Assembly (NCBI GenBank): GCA_050952085.1
Contig: JBMNKH010000003.1
Span: forward strand, 124,001-188,000
Direction: 5' to 3'
Origin: DTU015 sp012837895
GTDB taxonomy: Bacteria > Bacillota > Sulfobacillia > Fermentithermobacillales > Fermentithermobacillaceae
Length of the DNA: 64,000 bases
Shown here: in pieces, positions 24,426 through 34,016 of the stretch
Layout of the letters: each line of letters begins with the position of its first letter
Numbering within the stretch: the stretch's first letter is position 1
Position numbers and translations under genes: made by a program
Notes under the pieces: generated by a model
Databases searched by the model: none
The model's input: the letters and a program-made list of their open reading frames with translations, nothing else
Told to the model about the DNA's origin: nothing

Positions 24426-26615
24426 ATGGCCAGACGCATCCGTGTTTATGAACTCGCAAGGGAACTTGGATTAGATACCAAGGCCTTGATTACTAAATTG
24501 AATGAAATGGGGATGCAGATAAGCAATCATATGACCGCTTTAGATGAGAAAGTAGTTCAAAATGTGCGGCGCAAGTTGTCGGCGTCTGAAGCACAAAGGC
24601 GCCCGGCAAGGGGACCAGAACCGGCGCAGGCACAGGCTACAGTACATGCAGAGAAAAAAGACAAGCCCAGGCAAACACAAGTGCGGACCAAGGGTGACCA
24701 AAGGCAGTCGCCTGGCCGCAGGATCCGCCCTGAGGTCCAGAGCCGGCCCGAACAGACAAGGGACAGCAGCCGCAGGCCCCGGAAAGGCGGCAGGCGGGGC
24801 TCAGGAAAAGCTTCCAGGCCCATCGAGAGTTCAGGGCGTAGGGGTAGGCCTGCAGTAGGAGCCAGGCGTGTGGTCATACAGGGCGATACTCCTGTAAGGG
24901 GATTGGCGAGCCTAATCGGTGTGCCCGTAGCTAACGTGCTCCGGACGATTATGAGCTTTGGTACGCTCATCAGCATCAACCAGGATGTACCCATGGACTT
25001 GGCCGTCAAAGTCGCAGAGAGACTTGGTTGTGTGGTCACTGTCAAAGAGCCGGAGAAGACGATTGAAGAGAAGATCGCTTTGGAACTGGATCGTCCTGAT
25101 GATCCTGATAAGGTAGAGCCCAGGCCTCCGGTAGTTACGGTCATGGGACACGTAGACCACGGCAAGACATCCCTCTTGGATGCCATAAGAAACACTAATG
25201 TGACTGCACGTGAAGCCGGCGGGATAACCCAGCATATAGGAGCCTCAGTTGTTACCCACGAAGGCAGCAAGATCATTTTCCTGGACACACCCGGACACGA
25301 AGCTTTTACCCAAATGAGAGCTAGGGGTGCGAGAATCACCGATGTGGCAGTGCTTGTGGTAGCTGCCGATGACGGTGTTATGCCGCAGACTGTTGAAGCT
25401 GCCAACCATGCCAGGGCAGCAGAGGTACCTGTGATTGTGGCTCTTAACAAGATAGATAAACCTACGGCCAACCCTGACCGGGTCAAACAGCAGCTTGCTG
25501 AGATTGGCCTGGTTCCGGAAGAATGGGGAGGAGACACTGTAGTAGTCGAAGTATCAGCCAGGACCAGGCAAGGAATAGACGATCTCTTGGAAATGATAGT
25601 TCTGGTGGCTGAGATGCAAGAACTGGTGGCTGATCCTACCCGCAGCGCCCGCGGCTACATCATCGAATCGGAAATGGACAAGGGCAGAGGGCCTGTAGCT
25701 TCAGCCATTATCAGGTCGGGAATGCTTGAAGTCGGCCAGGTAGTTGTGACTGACAGCACCTGGGGCAGGATCAGGGCAATGCACGATGGGCGTGGCAGAC
25801 AGGTTCAAAAGGCAGGGCCTTCCACGCCTGTGGAACTGGTTGGCCTTGAGGAACTCCCCCAAGCGGGAGACATCTTCCTGGTGGTGCCTGATGAAAAACT
25901 CGCCAAAGAAGTGACCGAGCAGCGGAAGGTCCAAAGGCGGGAACAGGAACTGTCCACCAGCCGCCTGAGCCTTGAGGATTTCCTGAAAAGGCAAGAGGAA
26001 GAAAAGCGTGAGCTGAAACTGATCCTAAAGAGCGACGTCCAGGGGTCTTTAGAAGCAATCCTCCAGGCGTTGGGCAAAATGAAGTCCGATGAAGTAGAGA
26101 TAAGAGTGCTCCACTCGGGAGTCGGGGCGGTAATTGAATCCGACGTAATGCTGGCAAAGGCATCTGATGCCAAGATACTTGGGTTCAACGTACGGCCTGA
26201 CCCCAACGCCAGAAGCGTGGCAGAGCTTGAAGAGGTAGAGATACGCACCTACAGGATCATATACGAGCTTCTGGAAGACGTTGAACAGATGGTAAAGGGC
26301 CTCATTAAGCCCAAGTTCGAGGAAGTATTGCTAGGAAGGGTCGAGGTCCGGGCTACCTTCAGGGTGCCGAATATCGGTACTGTGGCGGGTTGTTACGTTA
26401 CCAGCGGCAAAGTAACCCGCGGGGCAAGCGTGAGACTCGTGCGGGATGGCAGGATCGTGTACGAAGGCAAGATTTCTTCCCTCAGGCGGTTCAAAGATGA
26501 CGTTGCTGAGGTTGCCCAGGGTTACGAATGCGGAATCGGACTTGAGCGTTACCAGGATATAAAGCCAGGTGATGTTATAGAGGTCTTCACGATTCAGGAA
26601 GTACAGCCGGCATAA
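24426..26615 (+). CDS. infB: Translation initiation factor IF-2
   Basis: GTPase that brings initiator tRNA to the 30S subunit. The 729-residue protein starts with the IF2_N helix domain (RIRVYELARELGLDTKALI), has a basic, low-complexity linker (about 55-140), then the G domain with GHVDHGKTSLLD (G1), DTPGHEAF (G3) and NKID (G4), followed by domains II, III and C2 (IGTVAGCYVTSGKVTRGA). Length is close to clostridial IF-2. ATG 24426 follows GAGGAGGTGA. Confidence 0.97.
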   Translation: MARRIRVYELARELGLDTKALITKLNEMGMQISNHMTALDEKVVQNVRRKLSASEAQRRPARGPEPAQAQATVHAEKKDKPRQTQVRTKGDQRQSPGRRIRPEVQSRPEQTRDSSRRPRKGGRRGSGKASRPIESSGRRGRPAVGARRVVIQGDTPVRGLASLIGVPVANVLRTIMSFGTLISINQDVPMDLAVKVAERLGCVVTVKEPEKTIEEKIALELDRPDDPDKVEPRPPVVTVMGHVDHGKTSLLDAIRNTNVTAREAGGITQHIGASVVTHEGSKIIFLDTPGHEAFTQMRARGARITDVAVLVVAADDGVMPQTVEAANHARAAEVPVIVALNKIDKPTANPDRVKQQLAEIGLVPEEWGGDTVVVEVSARTRQGIDDLLEMIVLVAEMQELVADPTRSARGYIIESEMDKGRGPVASAIIRSGMLEVGQVVVTDSTWGRIRAMHDGRGRQVQKAGPSTPVELVGLEELPQAGDIFLVVPDEKLAKEVTEQRKVQRREQELSTSRLSLEDFLKRQEEEKRELKLILKSDVQGSLEAILQALGKMKSDEVEIRVLHSGVGAVIESDVMLAKASDAKILGFNVRPDPNARSVAELEEVEIRTYRIIYELLEDVEQMVKGLIKPKFEEVLLGRVEVRATFRVPNIGTVAGCYVTSGKVTRGASVRLVRDGRIVYEGKISSLRRFKDDVAEVAQGYECGIGLERYQDIKPGDVIEVFTIQEVQPA

Positions 26616-26647
26616 AACTCCCGGAAGTCTGGTTGGCGGTGTTGAGT

Positions 26648-26932
26648 ATGGTAGTCGGGCAGTGCCTGGTTGACATAAGGCTTTTCGGAATAAATTCGTT
26701 GAAGGAGAAAAGGCGGGTGATGAAAAGCCTTACTACCAGGCTGCGCAGGAACTTCGGCTTGTCAGTCGCAGAAGTAGGCGCGAATGAAAGCTGGGGCAGG
26801 TTGGTGCTAGGAATGGCGTTTGTGAGCAACCAAGGCACCCATGCCAGGGAGATACTAGAGAGGGCCGTATCATGGATTGAAAACAACATCGATGGCCAGG
26901 TTCTTGACTTCCAGATTGACATCATTACATGA
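26648..26932 (+). CDS. DUF503 (YlxP-like) protein
   Basis: A 94-residue protein of the DUF503/YlxP family, normally found between infB and rbfA in Firmicutes and thought to be linked to translation, though its role is not established. The family signature SLKEKRRVMKSLTTRLRRNF is present. I chose ATG 26648 because the family begins close to MVVGQCLVDIRL; TTG 26633 is possible. It ends with ATGA at the next gene's earliest possible start. Confidence 0.87.
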   Translation: MVVGQCLVDIRLFGINSLKEKRRVMKSLTTRLRRNFGLSVAEVGANESWGRLVLGMAFVSNQGTHAREILERAVSWIENNIDGQVLDFQIDIIT

Positions 26933-26949
26933 ATTGCGGGGTGGTGCTT

Positions 26950-27327
26950 GTGGCACAAAGGCCGGAGAAGATCGCAGCATCCATTCGTGAGGTTGTATCA
27001 GAACTCCTGTTGCGGCGTCTTAAAGACCCGCGGATAGGATTTGCCAGCATTGTCAATGTAGAGGTAAACAGGGACCTGTCCATTGCCAAGGTCCGGGTAA
27101 GCGTTCTAGGGTCGGATGAGGAAAAAGCCAAGACCATGGAAGGACTCAAAAGCGCCCAGGGCCTTGTGAGAACCGAAGTGGCCAAGGCTCTCGGGATAAG
27201 GCATGCCCCTGAGGTTCATTTCGTGTTGGATGAGGGCATTGAACACAGTCTGAGGGTATCCCAGCTTATTTCTGAAATCAAGGCGTCTCAAGAAGGGCCT
27301 GAGGAAGAGGAGACTGAACAAGAGTAG
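26950..27327 (+). CDS. rbfA: Ribosome-binding factor A
   Basis: Late 30S assembly factor that binds 16S rRNA. The 125-residue protein has the KH-like core with RPEKIAASIREVVSELL, LKDPRIGFASIVNVEVNRDL and the C-terminal APEVHFVLDEGIEHSLRV. The last 15 residues are a Glu-rich tail that runs into short repeats in the following noncoding DNA. GTG 26950 has GGGGTGG six nt upstream; ATG 26929, overlapping the previous stop, has no such site. Confidence 0.92.
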   Translation: MAQRPEKIAASIREVVSELLLRRLKDPRIGFASIVNVEVNRDLSIAKVRVSVLGSDEEKAKTMEGLKSAQGLVRTEVAKALGIRHAPEVHFVLDEGIEHSLRVSQLISEIKASQEGPEEEETEQE

Positions 27328-27366
27328 CCTGAACGAGGATAGCCGGAACAAGGATAACCGGAACAG
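27321..27366. repeat. ~16-bp degenerate repeat after rbfA
   Basis: Three to four imperfect copies of GGATAGCCGGAACAA straddle the rbfA stop and the 130-bp gap before the DHH gene. Confidence 0.6.
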
Positions 27367-27457
27367 GCGGAGGCCCAAAGGTAAGATGCAAGTGTAAGCA
27401 AAGGATCGGGAGCAAGGCGAAGCGCCAAGGGCAAGGAGCGGTGACACAGGAGCAGCA

Positions 27458-28465
27458 ATGATGACAGGGGAAATCCCGCACAGGGACACACTAGAGCGGA
27501 TAGTGGGTGTTCTAAGAAAAAACAAGGATATCCTTATCCTGGAACACGAGAAGCCTGACGGCGACTCGATAGGTTCAGGCTTGGCGCTTGCTATGGCCCT
27601 TTCGTCTCTCGGCAAGAAGGCCATATTGTTATCACAGGATCCCCATCCTGCTATGTATGATTTCTTGCCTGGCAGACATCTTCATACTACGGTTTCATGT
27701 ATTGAACCTGAAGACGTGGATCCTGGCGTTACTGTGTTTGTGGACTGTACCGGGCCAGACAGGGCAGGCAAGGCCCTGAGCTATGCCCGTTCAGAAACTT
27801 GGATAAACTTGGACCACCATGTTTCCAATTCCGGATTCGGCCAGATAAGTCTGGTCGATCTTGACGCGGCAGCCACCGGTGAACTGGTGTTCTTCTTGCT
27901 CAAACTTATGGGGGCCGGCATTAACTTGGATATTGCAACATGCCTTTATGTAGCGCTGGTCACTGACACAGGAGGTTTCAGGTATCAAAACACCACTCCC
28001 CGGTGCTTCCATGTGGCCGCAGAACTCATAGACAAGGGGGTAAACCCGTCACAGGTTGCTGACCAGCTTTATGAGGCAAGGAGCTTTTCCTCCCTGATGC
28101 TGCTCAAGAACGCTTTGCACACCTTGGAAGTGTACAAGAACGGCCAGCTTGCCTCTATAGATGTGACCAGGGCTATGCTGGAAGACTCAGGGGCATCTCT
28201 TGAAGATGCAGATTCAGTAGTGAACTACCCCCGGTCCATTGCAGGGGTGGAGGTTGCTTTGTGCTTTAAGGAGAGCCTGGACCAGACAGCTGTGCATTTG
28301 AGCCTGAGGTCAAGGTCCAAGGTAGACGTGTCCAAGATCGCGGGATTGTTGGGAGGCGGCGGACACCCAAGGGCGGCCGGGGCGGTTATAGAAGGAACTT
28401 TTGAACAAGCAAAGGCCCGGGTATTTGGAGTTCTGGATGGTCTGGAGATATGGACGGATTCTTGA
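27458..28465 (+). CDS. nrnA: DHH/DHHA1 phosphoesterase, NrnA-like
   Basis: A 335-residue bifunctional oligoribonuclease (nanoRNase)/3'-phosphoadenosine-5'-phosphate phosphatase-type protein. The DHH catalytic motif is LDHHVSN; other metal-binding motifs are EKPDGDSIGSGLAL and VTDTGGFRYQ, and the C-terminal DHHA1 domain ends with GGGGHPRAAG. This gene commonly lies between rbfA and truB in Firmicutes. ATG 27458 has AGGAG upstream; the end overlaps truB by 16 bp. Confidence 0.9.
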   Translation: MMTGEIPHRDTLERIVGVLRKNKDILILEHEKPDGDSIGSGLALAMALSSLGKKAILLSQDPHPAMYDFLPGRHLHTTVSCIEPEDVDPGVTVFVDCTGPDRAGKALSYARSETWINLDHHVSNSGFGQISLVDLDAAATGELVFFLLKLMGAGINLDIATCLYVALVTDTGGFRYQNTTPRCFHVAAELIDKGVNPSQVADQLYEARSFSSLMLLKNALHTLEVYKNGQLASIDVTRAMLEDSGASLEDADSVVNYPRSIAGVEVALCFKESLDQTAVHLSLRSRSKVDVSKIAGLLGGGGHPRAAGAVIEGTFEQAKARVFGVLDGLEIWTDS

Positions 28466-29508
28466 ATGTGCTAAAGCCCAAAGGCATTACATCCCATGAT
28501 GCAGTGCTCCAGGTAAGGCGGGTTTTCAAGCAAGAAAGAGTAGGTCATCTTGGAACCCTGGATCCTATGGCCGTGGGTGTGCTGCCCATGGCGCTGGGGT
28601 GCTATACCCGGCTTTCTGAATACCTCTTGAATGAGGACAAAGAGTATCTTACAGAGTTTGTGTTCGGGGTTGCCACTGATACATGTGATCTGGACGGCCG
28701 CATCACTTCCAGGGTTGAGTGTGACCATTTGACTGCAGCAGATGTGACCAAGCTCCTGGCGAAGTACACAGGGAGTATAAAGCAGAACCCGCCTGCGTAT
28801 TCTGCGGTGCATGTCAAGGGACGGAGACTCCATGAACTTGCCAGGCGGGGCATTAAGGTAGAAGCGCCCGCAAGGGATGTAAAGGTTCATGAATTCAGGC
28901 TATTGAGCTGGAAACCCGGACCGCATCCAAGGGGGATTTTCCGGCTGGGAGTTGGGCGGGGTACATATGTCAGGTCTCTTGCCCGCGACCTAGGAAACGA
29001 TTTAGGTTGCGGGGCCGCTGTTTCCTATCTCCTGCGAACCCGGGTGGGCAATTTCACCCTTAGAGATGCTGTACCCCTGGGTTCAATAGGCCAAACCCGC
29101 GTACACCCCCGTGGGCAAAGCCGGGCACATACGCCCCGGCGCACAACCGGTGACATGCAGGGACTCATTCCGGTGCACACGCTCCCAAGTCGTTCTTTAA
29201 GAAATCTGTTGTCAGACCCGTATGCTGTGCTTTCAGCTTTTCCCCTGTTTGAAATAAAGCGTGACTCTCTTACTTCAGTGGTTTGGGGCAGGCCCCTTAA
29301 TGCAGGGGATTTCGCAGACCCTGCCAAAGTCAGGGATTGGCTTAAGCAGGTAACAGTGGATACCCCGGACAAACAAAGGGTGTTTTTCGGCACCTATCCC
29401 GATCCCGTCTCGGGACGCCATGAAGTTGCCTGTGTGCTATCGGCTGTCACGGCCCAAGACAAATCATGTAGAATCAAGTACGAAAAAGTTCTGGTTCAGG
29501 AAGAGTGA
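28450..29508 (+). CDS. truB: tRNA pseudouridine-55 synthase, with repetitive insert
   Basis: Makes pseudouridine 55 in tRNA T-loops. The catalytic Asp is in GHLGTLDPMAVGVLP; other TruB motifs are KQNPPAYSAVHVKGRRLHELAR and GTYVRSLARDLG. At 352 residues it is about 50 longer than usual; part of the excess is a basic stretch (GQTRVHPRGQSRAHTPRRTT, around residue 215-235, DNA about 29090-29155) made of degenerate short repeats between the catalytic and C-terminal domains. Overlaps nrnA and sits 6 bp before ribF. Confidence 0.93.
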   Translation: MDGFLNVLKPKGITSHDAVLQVRRVFKQERVGHLGTLDPMAVGVLPMALGCYTRLSEYLLNEDKEYLTEFVFGVATDTCDLDGRITSRVECDHLTAADVTKLLAKYTGSIKQNPPAYSAVHVKGRRLHELARRGIKVEAPARDVKVHEFRLLSWKPGPHPRGIFRLGVGRGTYVRSLARDLGNDLGCGAAVSYLLRTRVGNFTLRDAVPLGSIGQTRVHPRGQSRAHTPRRTTGDMQGLIPVHTLPSRSLRNLLSDPYAVLSAFPLFEIKRDSLTSVVWGRPLNAGDFADPAKVRDWLKQVTVDTPDKQRVFFGTYPDPVSGRHEVACVLSAVTAQDKSCRIKYEKVLVQEE

Positions 29509-29514
29509 TAGATA

Positions 29515-30507
29515 TTGAGGATCGTGGAAACACCTGAAGTCGATGTGGGTGCGCAACCGGTGATCGCAGCTATCGGTACCTTTGACGGGGTGCACCTCGG
29601 ACACATGCAGCTATTTGAGACTGCCCTCGATATCAAGGCGGCGACGGGATTGCCTGTCATGGCAGCAGGTTTTCACCCTCATCCCAAAAGCCTTGTCAAG
29701 TCGGGCAATGATTATGAAGCTTTGCTCACCCCACTTGAAGAGAAGCAGGCTCTTCTTGAAGATATGGGGTTGGATTATTTCTGGGCAATACCTTTCACCA
29801 GGGAGGTGTCCCAGCTTAGCCCGAGGGAGTTCACTCACATCTACCTTCGCAACAAGATTAGAGCTGAACATATTGTGTGCGGGTTCAACTTCGCTTTCGG
29901 ATACAAGAGGCAGGGTAACCCTCAAGTACTCCGGAAGCTGGGACAGGAAATGGGCTTTGAGGTCAGCGTGGTACCACCTTACACAATCGATGGGGAGGTG
30001 GTGTCAAGCACAAAGGTTAGGCAATTGCTTTCCCAGGGCGATGCGGAACGAGCCGCAGCGCTTTTGGGGAGGCCCTATTGTATCTACGGCCCTGCAACCA
30101 AGGGTCAAGATATATACATGGAAACCGGCATCCCCGCTTGGCAGGTGCTTTTTCCTGCAGACAAGTTCTTGCCGAAAAACGGTGTATATGCAGTGTGGGC
30201 CAGAGCATCCAAGCAGCTTTACCCTGCCGTGGTAAGCCTAGGGACAAGTCTTGAAGTCCATATCCCCATATTCGCAAGGGATCTGCAGACAGTATCTTTA
30301 CAGGGAGAGGGTATGCAACTGTTCTTCATGAAGCATATTAAGGGAGAACGGAGATTTGAATCCAGGGTTCACCGGGAAAAGCAGATGAAAACAGACCTTG
30401 AAGCTGCCCTGGCAGTCCTGAAACCACACGGCACAGACTACCATGATAGGGGTTTGTTTACACCCATAGGCGCGTATGATAGAATTTTCAGTGCTGATAT
30501 ACCTTGA
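29515..30507 (+). CDS. ribF: RibF-like FAD synthetase with divergent riboflavin kinase domain
   Basis: The N-terminal domain (about 1-180) is a normal FMN adenylyltransferase: GTFDGVHLGH nucleotide motif, FHPHP, and SSTKVRQLL. The C-terminal domain (about 185-325) aligns with riboflavin kinase but lacks its signature: where family members have a glycine-rich loop then PTAN, this protein has GPATKGQDIYMETGIPAWQV. The later Glu in SLEVHIPIF is kept. The protein may therefore adenylylate FMN while being a weak or inactive kinase. Start TTG 29515, with AGGAAG 11 nt upstream; ATA 29512 precedes it. Standard position after truB. Confidence 0.82.
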   Translation: MRIVETPEVDVGAQPVIAAIGTFDGVHLGHMQLFETALDIKAATGLPVMAAGFHPHPKSLVKSGNDYEALLTPLEEKQALLEDMGLDYFWAIPFTREVSQLSPREFTHIYLRNKIRAEHIVCGFNFAFGYKRQGNPQVLRKLGQEMGFEVSVVPPYTIDGEVVSSTKVRQLLSQGDAERAAALLGRPYCIYGPATKGQDIYMETGIPAWQVLFPADKFLPKNGVYAVWARASKQLYPAVVSLGTSLEVHIPIFARDLQTVSLQGEGMQLFFMKHIKGERRFESRVHREKQMKTDLEAALAVLKPHGTDYHDRGLFTPIGAYDRIFSADIP

Positions 30508-30578
30508 CACTCGGCTCTGTGTACCTCCGGCTCAGTGCTGGGTTCAAGGCGTAAGCTATATTCTTGGAGGTGTAATAC

Positions 30579-30851
30579 ATGACTGCTTTCGATCCGACCG
30601 CAAAGAAAGCTATTATCGATGAATTTAAGCGCCACGAAAATGACACAGGTTCTCCTGAGGTTCAGATTGCTCTCTTGACGGCAAGAATCTCTTATCTGAC
30701 AGAGCACCTGAAAGTACACAAGAAGGATCACCACAGCCGGAGAGGCCTTTTGAAGATGGTAGGTCAGCGCCGTGCCCTCCTCAATTACCTTCATAAGGAG
30801 TCTCCTGAACGTTACAGGGCAATAGTGGAGAAACTTGGTCTGAGGGGCTAG
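30579..30851 (+). CDS. rpsO: 30S ribosomal protein S15
   Basis: A 90-residue S15 with the family pattern DTGSPEVQIALLTARISYLTEHL and HKKDHHSRRGLLKMVGQRR, binding 16S rRNA in the central domain. ATG 30579 has GGAGGTG upstream. It sits directly before pnp, the usual arrangement. Confidence 0.97.
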   Translation: MTAFDPTAKKAIIDEFKRHENDTGSPEVQIALLTARISYLTEHLKVHKKDHHSRRGLLKMVGQRRALLNYLHKESPERYRAIVEKLGLRG

Positions 30852-30877
30852 CGGAAAGCTGAAAGGAAGTGTGCTTA

Positions 30878-33016
30878 TTGGAGGAGTCTAGACGATATTC
30901 CTTGCCGGTTAACGGCAAGCATTTCGTGCTCGAATTCGGGAAAGTTGCCCGGCAGGCCAATGGTTCTGTAGTTGTCAGGTATGGGGACACTACCATCCTC
31001 GTAACTGCAACTGCATCGAAGGAGCCAAGAGAAGGAGTTAACTTTTTCCCTCTCACTGTAGATGTTGAGGAACGGCTGTATGCAGTAGGCCGTATACCTG
31101 GGAGCTGGGGGCGTCGTGAGGGAAGGCCCCCTGATAAATCTATCCTTCAGGCCAGGGTTACCGACCGTCCCTTAAGGCCGCTTTTCCCCAAGGGTTTCCG
31201 GAACGATGTCCAGATTGTGATCATACCGCTGTCAATCGACCATGATCATTCTCCTGAGATTGCAGGCATGATCGGTGCTTCAGCAGCTTTGTCAGTAAGC
31301 GATATCCCGTTCAACGGACCTATAGGTGCTGTCGAGGTGGGGCTTGTTGACGGGGAGTTCGTGATAAACCCTGATGTACAGGAGCAAGAAGCAAGCAAAC
31401 TCAGTCTTACAGTAGCAGGGACTAAAGATGCCATCCTCATGGTAGAAGCCGGAGCTAGTGAGGTTCCGGAACACATTATCGTAGACGCGATAATGAAAGG
31501 CCATGAGGTCATCAAGGAGATAGTATCGTTCCAGGAACAGATTGTAAGGGAGATCGGCAAACCTAAGATGGAGGCTGTGCTCTTTGTTCCTGCAGAAGAC
31601 ATAGTGGCCAGGGTTGATGGGCTAGCTACTCCCCGGCTCAGGGACGTTATCAGGATCAAAGACAAACTTGAGCGGGAAGCTGCCATTGGCGCAGTGCTTC
31701 AGGACGTGTTCGACCAGATCGCCGAAGAATATCCCGAGAGGGAAGAGGAGATCGAAGAAGCTTTCCACGACATACTCAAGCGGGAAGTAAGGGCAATGAT
31801 ACTCGACGAAGAGATCAGGCCTGACTTAAGGCGGCCTGGGGAGATTAGGCCGGTTAGCTGTGAAGTATCGGTAATTCCGCGTGTCCACGGCTCAGGGTTG
31901 TTTACCAGGGGTCAGACCCAGGTGCTCAGTATCGCAACCCTCGGGGCAGCCAGCGACATCCAGGAATTGGACACGACAGGACCTGAGGAGTTTAAGCGTT
32001 ACATCCACCACTATAACTTCCCGCCGTTTTCAGTAGGGGAAACCAGGCCAATGAGAGGCCCTGGGCGTCGCGAAATCGGTCACGGCGCCTTGGCCGAAAG
32101 GGCTCTCTTGCCGGTCATACCCGACGAGGACGAGTTCCCTTACACGATCAGAGTCGTATCTGAAGTGCTTGAATCCAATGGTTCGTCTTCCATGGCTTCA
32201 GTGTGTGGCAGCACCTTGTCTCTTATGGACGCAGGAGTCCCGATTAAGGCGCCTGTTGCAGGCATAGCTATGGGGCTGGTCAAAGGGGAAGACAGGGCTG
32301 TGATCTTAACTGACATCCAGGGTATGGAAGACGCCTTGGGTGACATGGATTTCAAAGTCGCAGGCACTAGAGACGGGATAACCGCCCTTCAGATGGACAT
32401 TAAGATCTCCGGAGTCACCCGGGAAATCCTGGCGTCAGCGCTTGAGAGGGCCAGGGAAGCTCGTCTGTTTGTGATGGAGAAGATGCTGCAAGCTATCGAT
32501 AAGCCCAGAGAGGAACTGTCTCCCTATGCCCCCAGGATCATCGTTATTGAGATAGATCCTGACAAAATAAGGGACGTGATAGGACCCGGAGGAAAGACAA
32601 TCCACAAGATCACCAACGAAACAGGTGTGAAGATCGACATCGAACAAGACGGCAGGGTATTCATAGCTGCCCCTGATGAAGAGACAGGGTTGAAAGCTAA
32701 AGAGATCATCGAGAGACTCACCAGGGACGTTGAAGTGGGCGCCACATACACAGGAAAGGTTACAAGGACTGCTCCTTTCGGCGTGTTTGTGGAAGTGCTT
32801 CCGGGCAAGGAAGGATTAGTTCGCTCCAATGATCTGGATCCGGGCGACGGGGATAAGCTGGAGGTCGGGGACGAACTGCTGGTAAGAGTGGCCGAAATTG
32901 ATCATCTGGGAAGGATTAACCTTTCAACCCGGCTCAGCCAGCCTGACAGGCGTCAAGGCAGAGACCGGGATCCAAGGAGCCGCAACAGGCCTAATAAGTT
33001 CAGGAAACCCAGGTAA
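30878..33016 (+). CDS. pnp: Polyribonucleotide nucleotidyltransferase (PNPase)
   Basis: 3'-5' phosphorolytic exoribonuclease acting in mRNA decay. Two RNase PH domains (first about 10-230; second about 310-540 with FTRGQTQVLSIATLG and MRGPGRREIGHGALAERAL), an all-alpha linker, then KH (DVIGPGGKTIHKI) and S1 (YTGKVTRTAPFGVFVEV) domains and a short Arg-rich tail. 712 residues, a normal length. I chose TTG 30878 (AAGGAAG 8 nt upstream); GTG 30869 abuts the ribosome binding site. Confidence 0.96.
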   Translation: MEESRRYSLPVNGKHFVLEFGKVARQANGSVVVRYGDTTILVTATASKEPREGVNFFPLTVDVEERLYAVGRIPGSWGRREGRPPDKSILQARVTDRPLRPLFPKGFRNDVQIVIIPLSIDHDHSPEIAGMIGASAALSVSDIPFNGPIGAVEVGLVDGEFVINPDVQEQEASKLSLTVAGTKDAILMVEAGASEVPEHIIVDAIMKGHEVIKEIVSFQEQIVREIGKPKMEAVLFVPAEDIVARVDGLATPRLRDVIRIKDKLEREAAIGAVLQDVFDQIAEEYPEREEEIEEAFHDILKREVRAMILDEEIRPDLRRPGEIRPVSCEVSVIPRVHGSGLFTRGQTQVLSIATLGAASDIQELDTTGPEEFKRYIHHYNFPPFSVGETRPMRGPGRREIGHGALAERALLPVIPDEDEFPYTIRVVSEVLESNGSSSMASVCGSTLSLMDAGVPIKAPVAGIAMGLVKGEDRAVILTDIQGMEDALGDMDFKVAGTRDGITALQMDIKISGVTREILASALERAREARLFVMEKMLQAIDKPREELSPYAPRIIVIEIDPDKIRDVIGPGGKTIHKITNETGVKIDIEQDGRVFIAAPDEETGLKAKEIIERLTRDVEVGATYTGKVTRTAPFGVFVEVLPGKEGLVRSNDLDPGDGDKLEVGDELLVRVAEIDHLGRINLSTRLSQPDRRQGRDRDPRSRNRPNKFRKPR

Positions 33017-33039
33017 TAGCAGGGAGAGCAATCAGCTAA

Positions 33040-33894
33040 GTGCGGTTTGGAGTTCACATGTCAATACAAGGCGGAATGGAGAAAATGGCTAAGACCGCCA
33101 TTGAGTTGGGTTGCGAGACGGTGCAGATTTTCTCTCGCAGCCCCCGGGGCGGTAAAGCCAAGCCATTTGACGCTGGCGATGTGGCACGGATGAAGCAACT
33201 GTTTGATGAGCACGATATAAGGCCTCTGGTGATCCACGCACCTTATTACATCAACCTGGCCTCGGTTGATGAGGCCAAGCGCTCCTACTCCATTGAAGTA
33301 CTCGCAGAGGACTTGACGCGGGCAGAGGTTCTTGGAGCTAGCTTTGTGGTAACCCATATCGGGCACAAGCACCGCGACGAGCCAGAGGATAGCAGCCAAG
33401 CTCTGTGCCGCGTCATTGATAGCATCAACCGAGTGCTTGATACATACGCGGGACCGGTCAAGCTGCTGCTTGAAAACACGGCAGGCCAAGGACGGGAACT
33501 TGGCTCTGCTTTTGAGGAATTGGGCAAACTGGTTCATGTTTTTCCGCCGGACAGGGTGGGGACGTGTTTTGACACGAGCCATGCTTTTGGCTGGGGATAT
33601 GATTTGTCGGATCCTGGAAATATTGACCAGATTTTTCGTGCCTATGACCAACTGGTGGGCCTGGAAACCCTGGAAGTGATACACCTCAATGACTCAAAGA
33701 TGGCGCTGGGTTCGCGAAGGGACAGGCACGAGCATATCGGAAAAGGCGGGATTGGCCTGGAAGGATTCAGGGCGATCATTAACTACACCGGTTTTAAGCC
33801 GGATATGCCGGGGATTATGGAGACTCCCACTGACACCCCCGCAGCTGATGAGGACAACTTGGCCACAGTTAAAGCTCTGCGTATCACCGCCTAG
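33040..33894 (+). CDS. nfo: Endonuclease IV (AP endonuclease)
   Basis: Zn-dependent TIM-barrel enzyme cutting DNA at abasic sites. Motifs follow the family: GVHMSIQGG at the N terminus, NTAGQGRELG, CFDTSHAFGWGYDL and HLNDSKMALGSRRDRHEHIG with the metal-binding His, Asp and Glu residues. 284 residues. GTG 33040 aligns with family starts; GGGAGAG is about 11 nt upstream. Confidence 0.95.
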   Translation: MRFGVHMSIQGGMEKMAKTAIELGCETVQIFSRSPRGGKAKPFDAGDVARMKQLFDEHDIRPLVIHAPYYINLASVDEAKRSYSIEVLAEDLTRAEVLGASFVVTHIGHKHRDEPEDSSQALCRVIDSINRVLDTYAGPVKLLLENTAGQGRELGSAFEELGKLVHVFPPDRVGTCFDTSHAFGWGYDLSDPGNIDQIFRAYDQLVGLETLEVIHLNDSKMALGSRRDRHEHIGKGGIGLEGFRAIINYTGFKPDMPGIMETPTDTPAADEDNLATVKALRITA

Positions 33895-34016
33895 AGTCTT
33901 GAGAGCAATCGGTTGGCGATAATTGGCAAATCGTGTAAACCATTCATAGTGCACATTGTAACATTCCGACAAAACTCCCAAACAACTCTTCCCAGTTCGA
34001 CAAAGACAGGTTATAA

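Noticed and set aside
24557..25537. Long open frame antisense to infB (326 aa)
   Set aside because: It lies wholly inside a well-conserved gene on the other strand, and its composition follows from the codon bias of infB.
33061..33684. 207-aa frame antisense to endonuclease IV
   Set aside because: Shadow of nfo; no ribosome binding site or motif.
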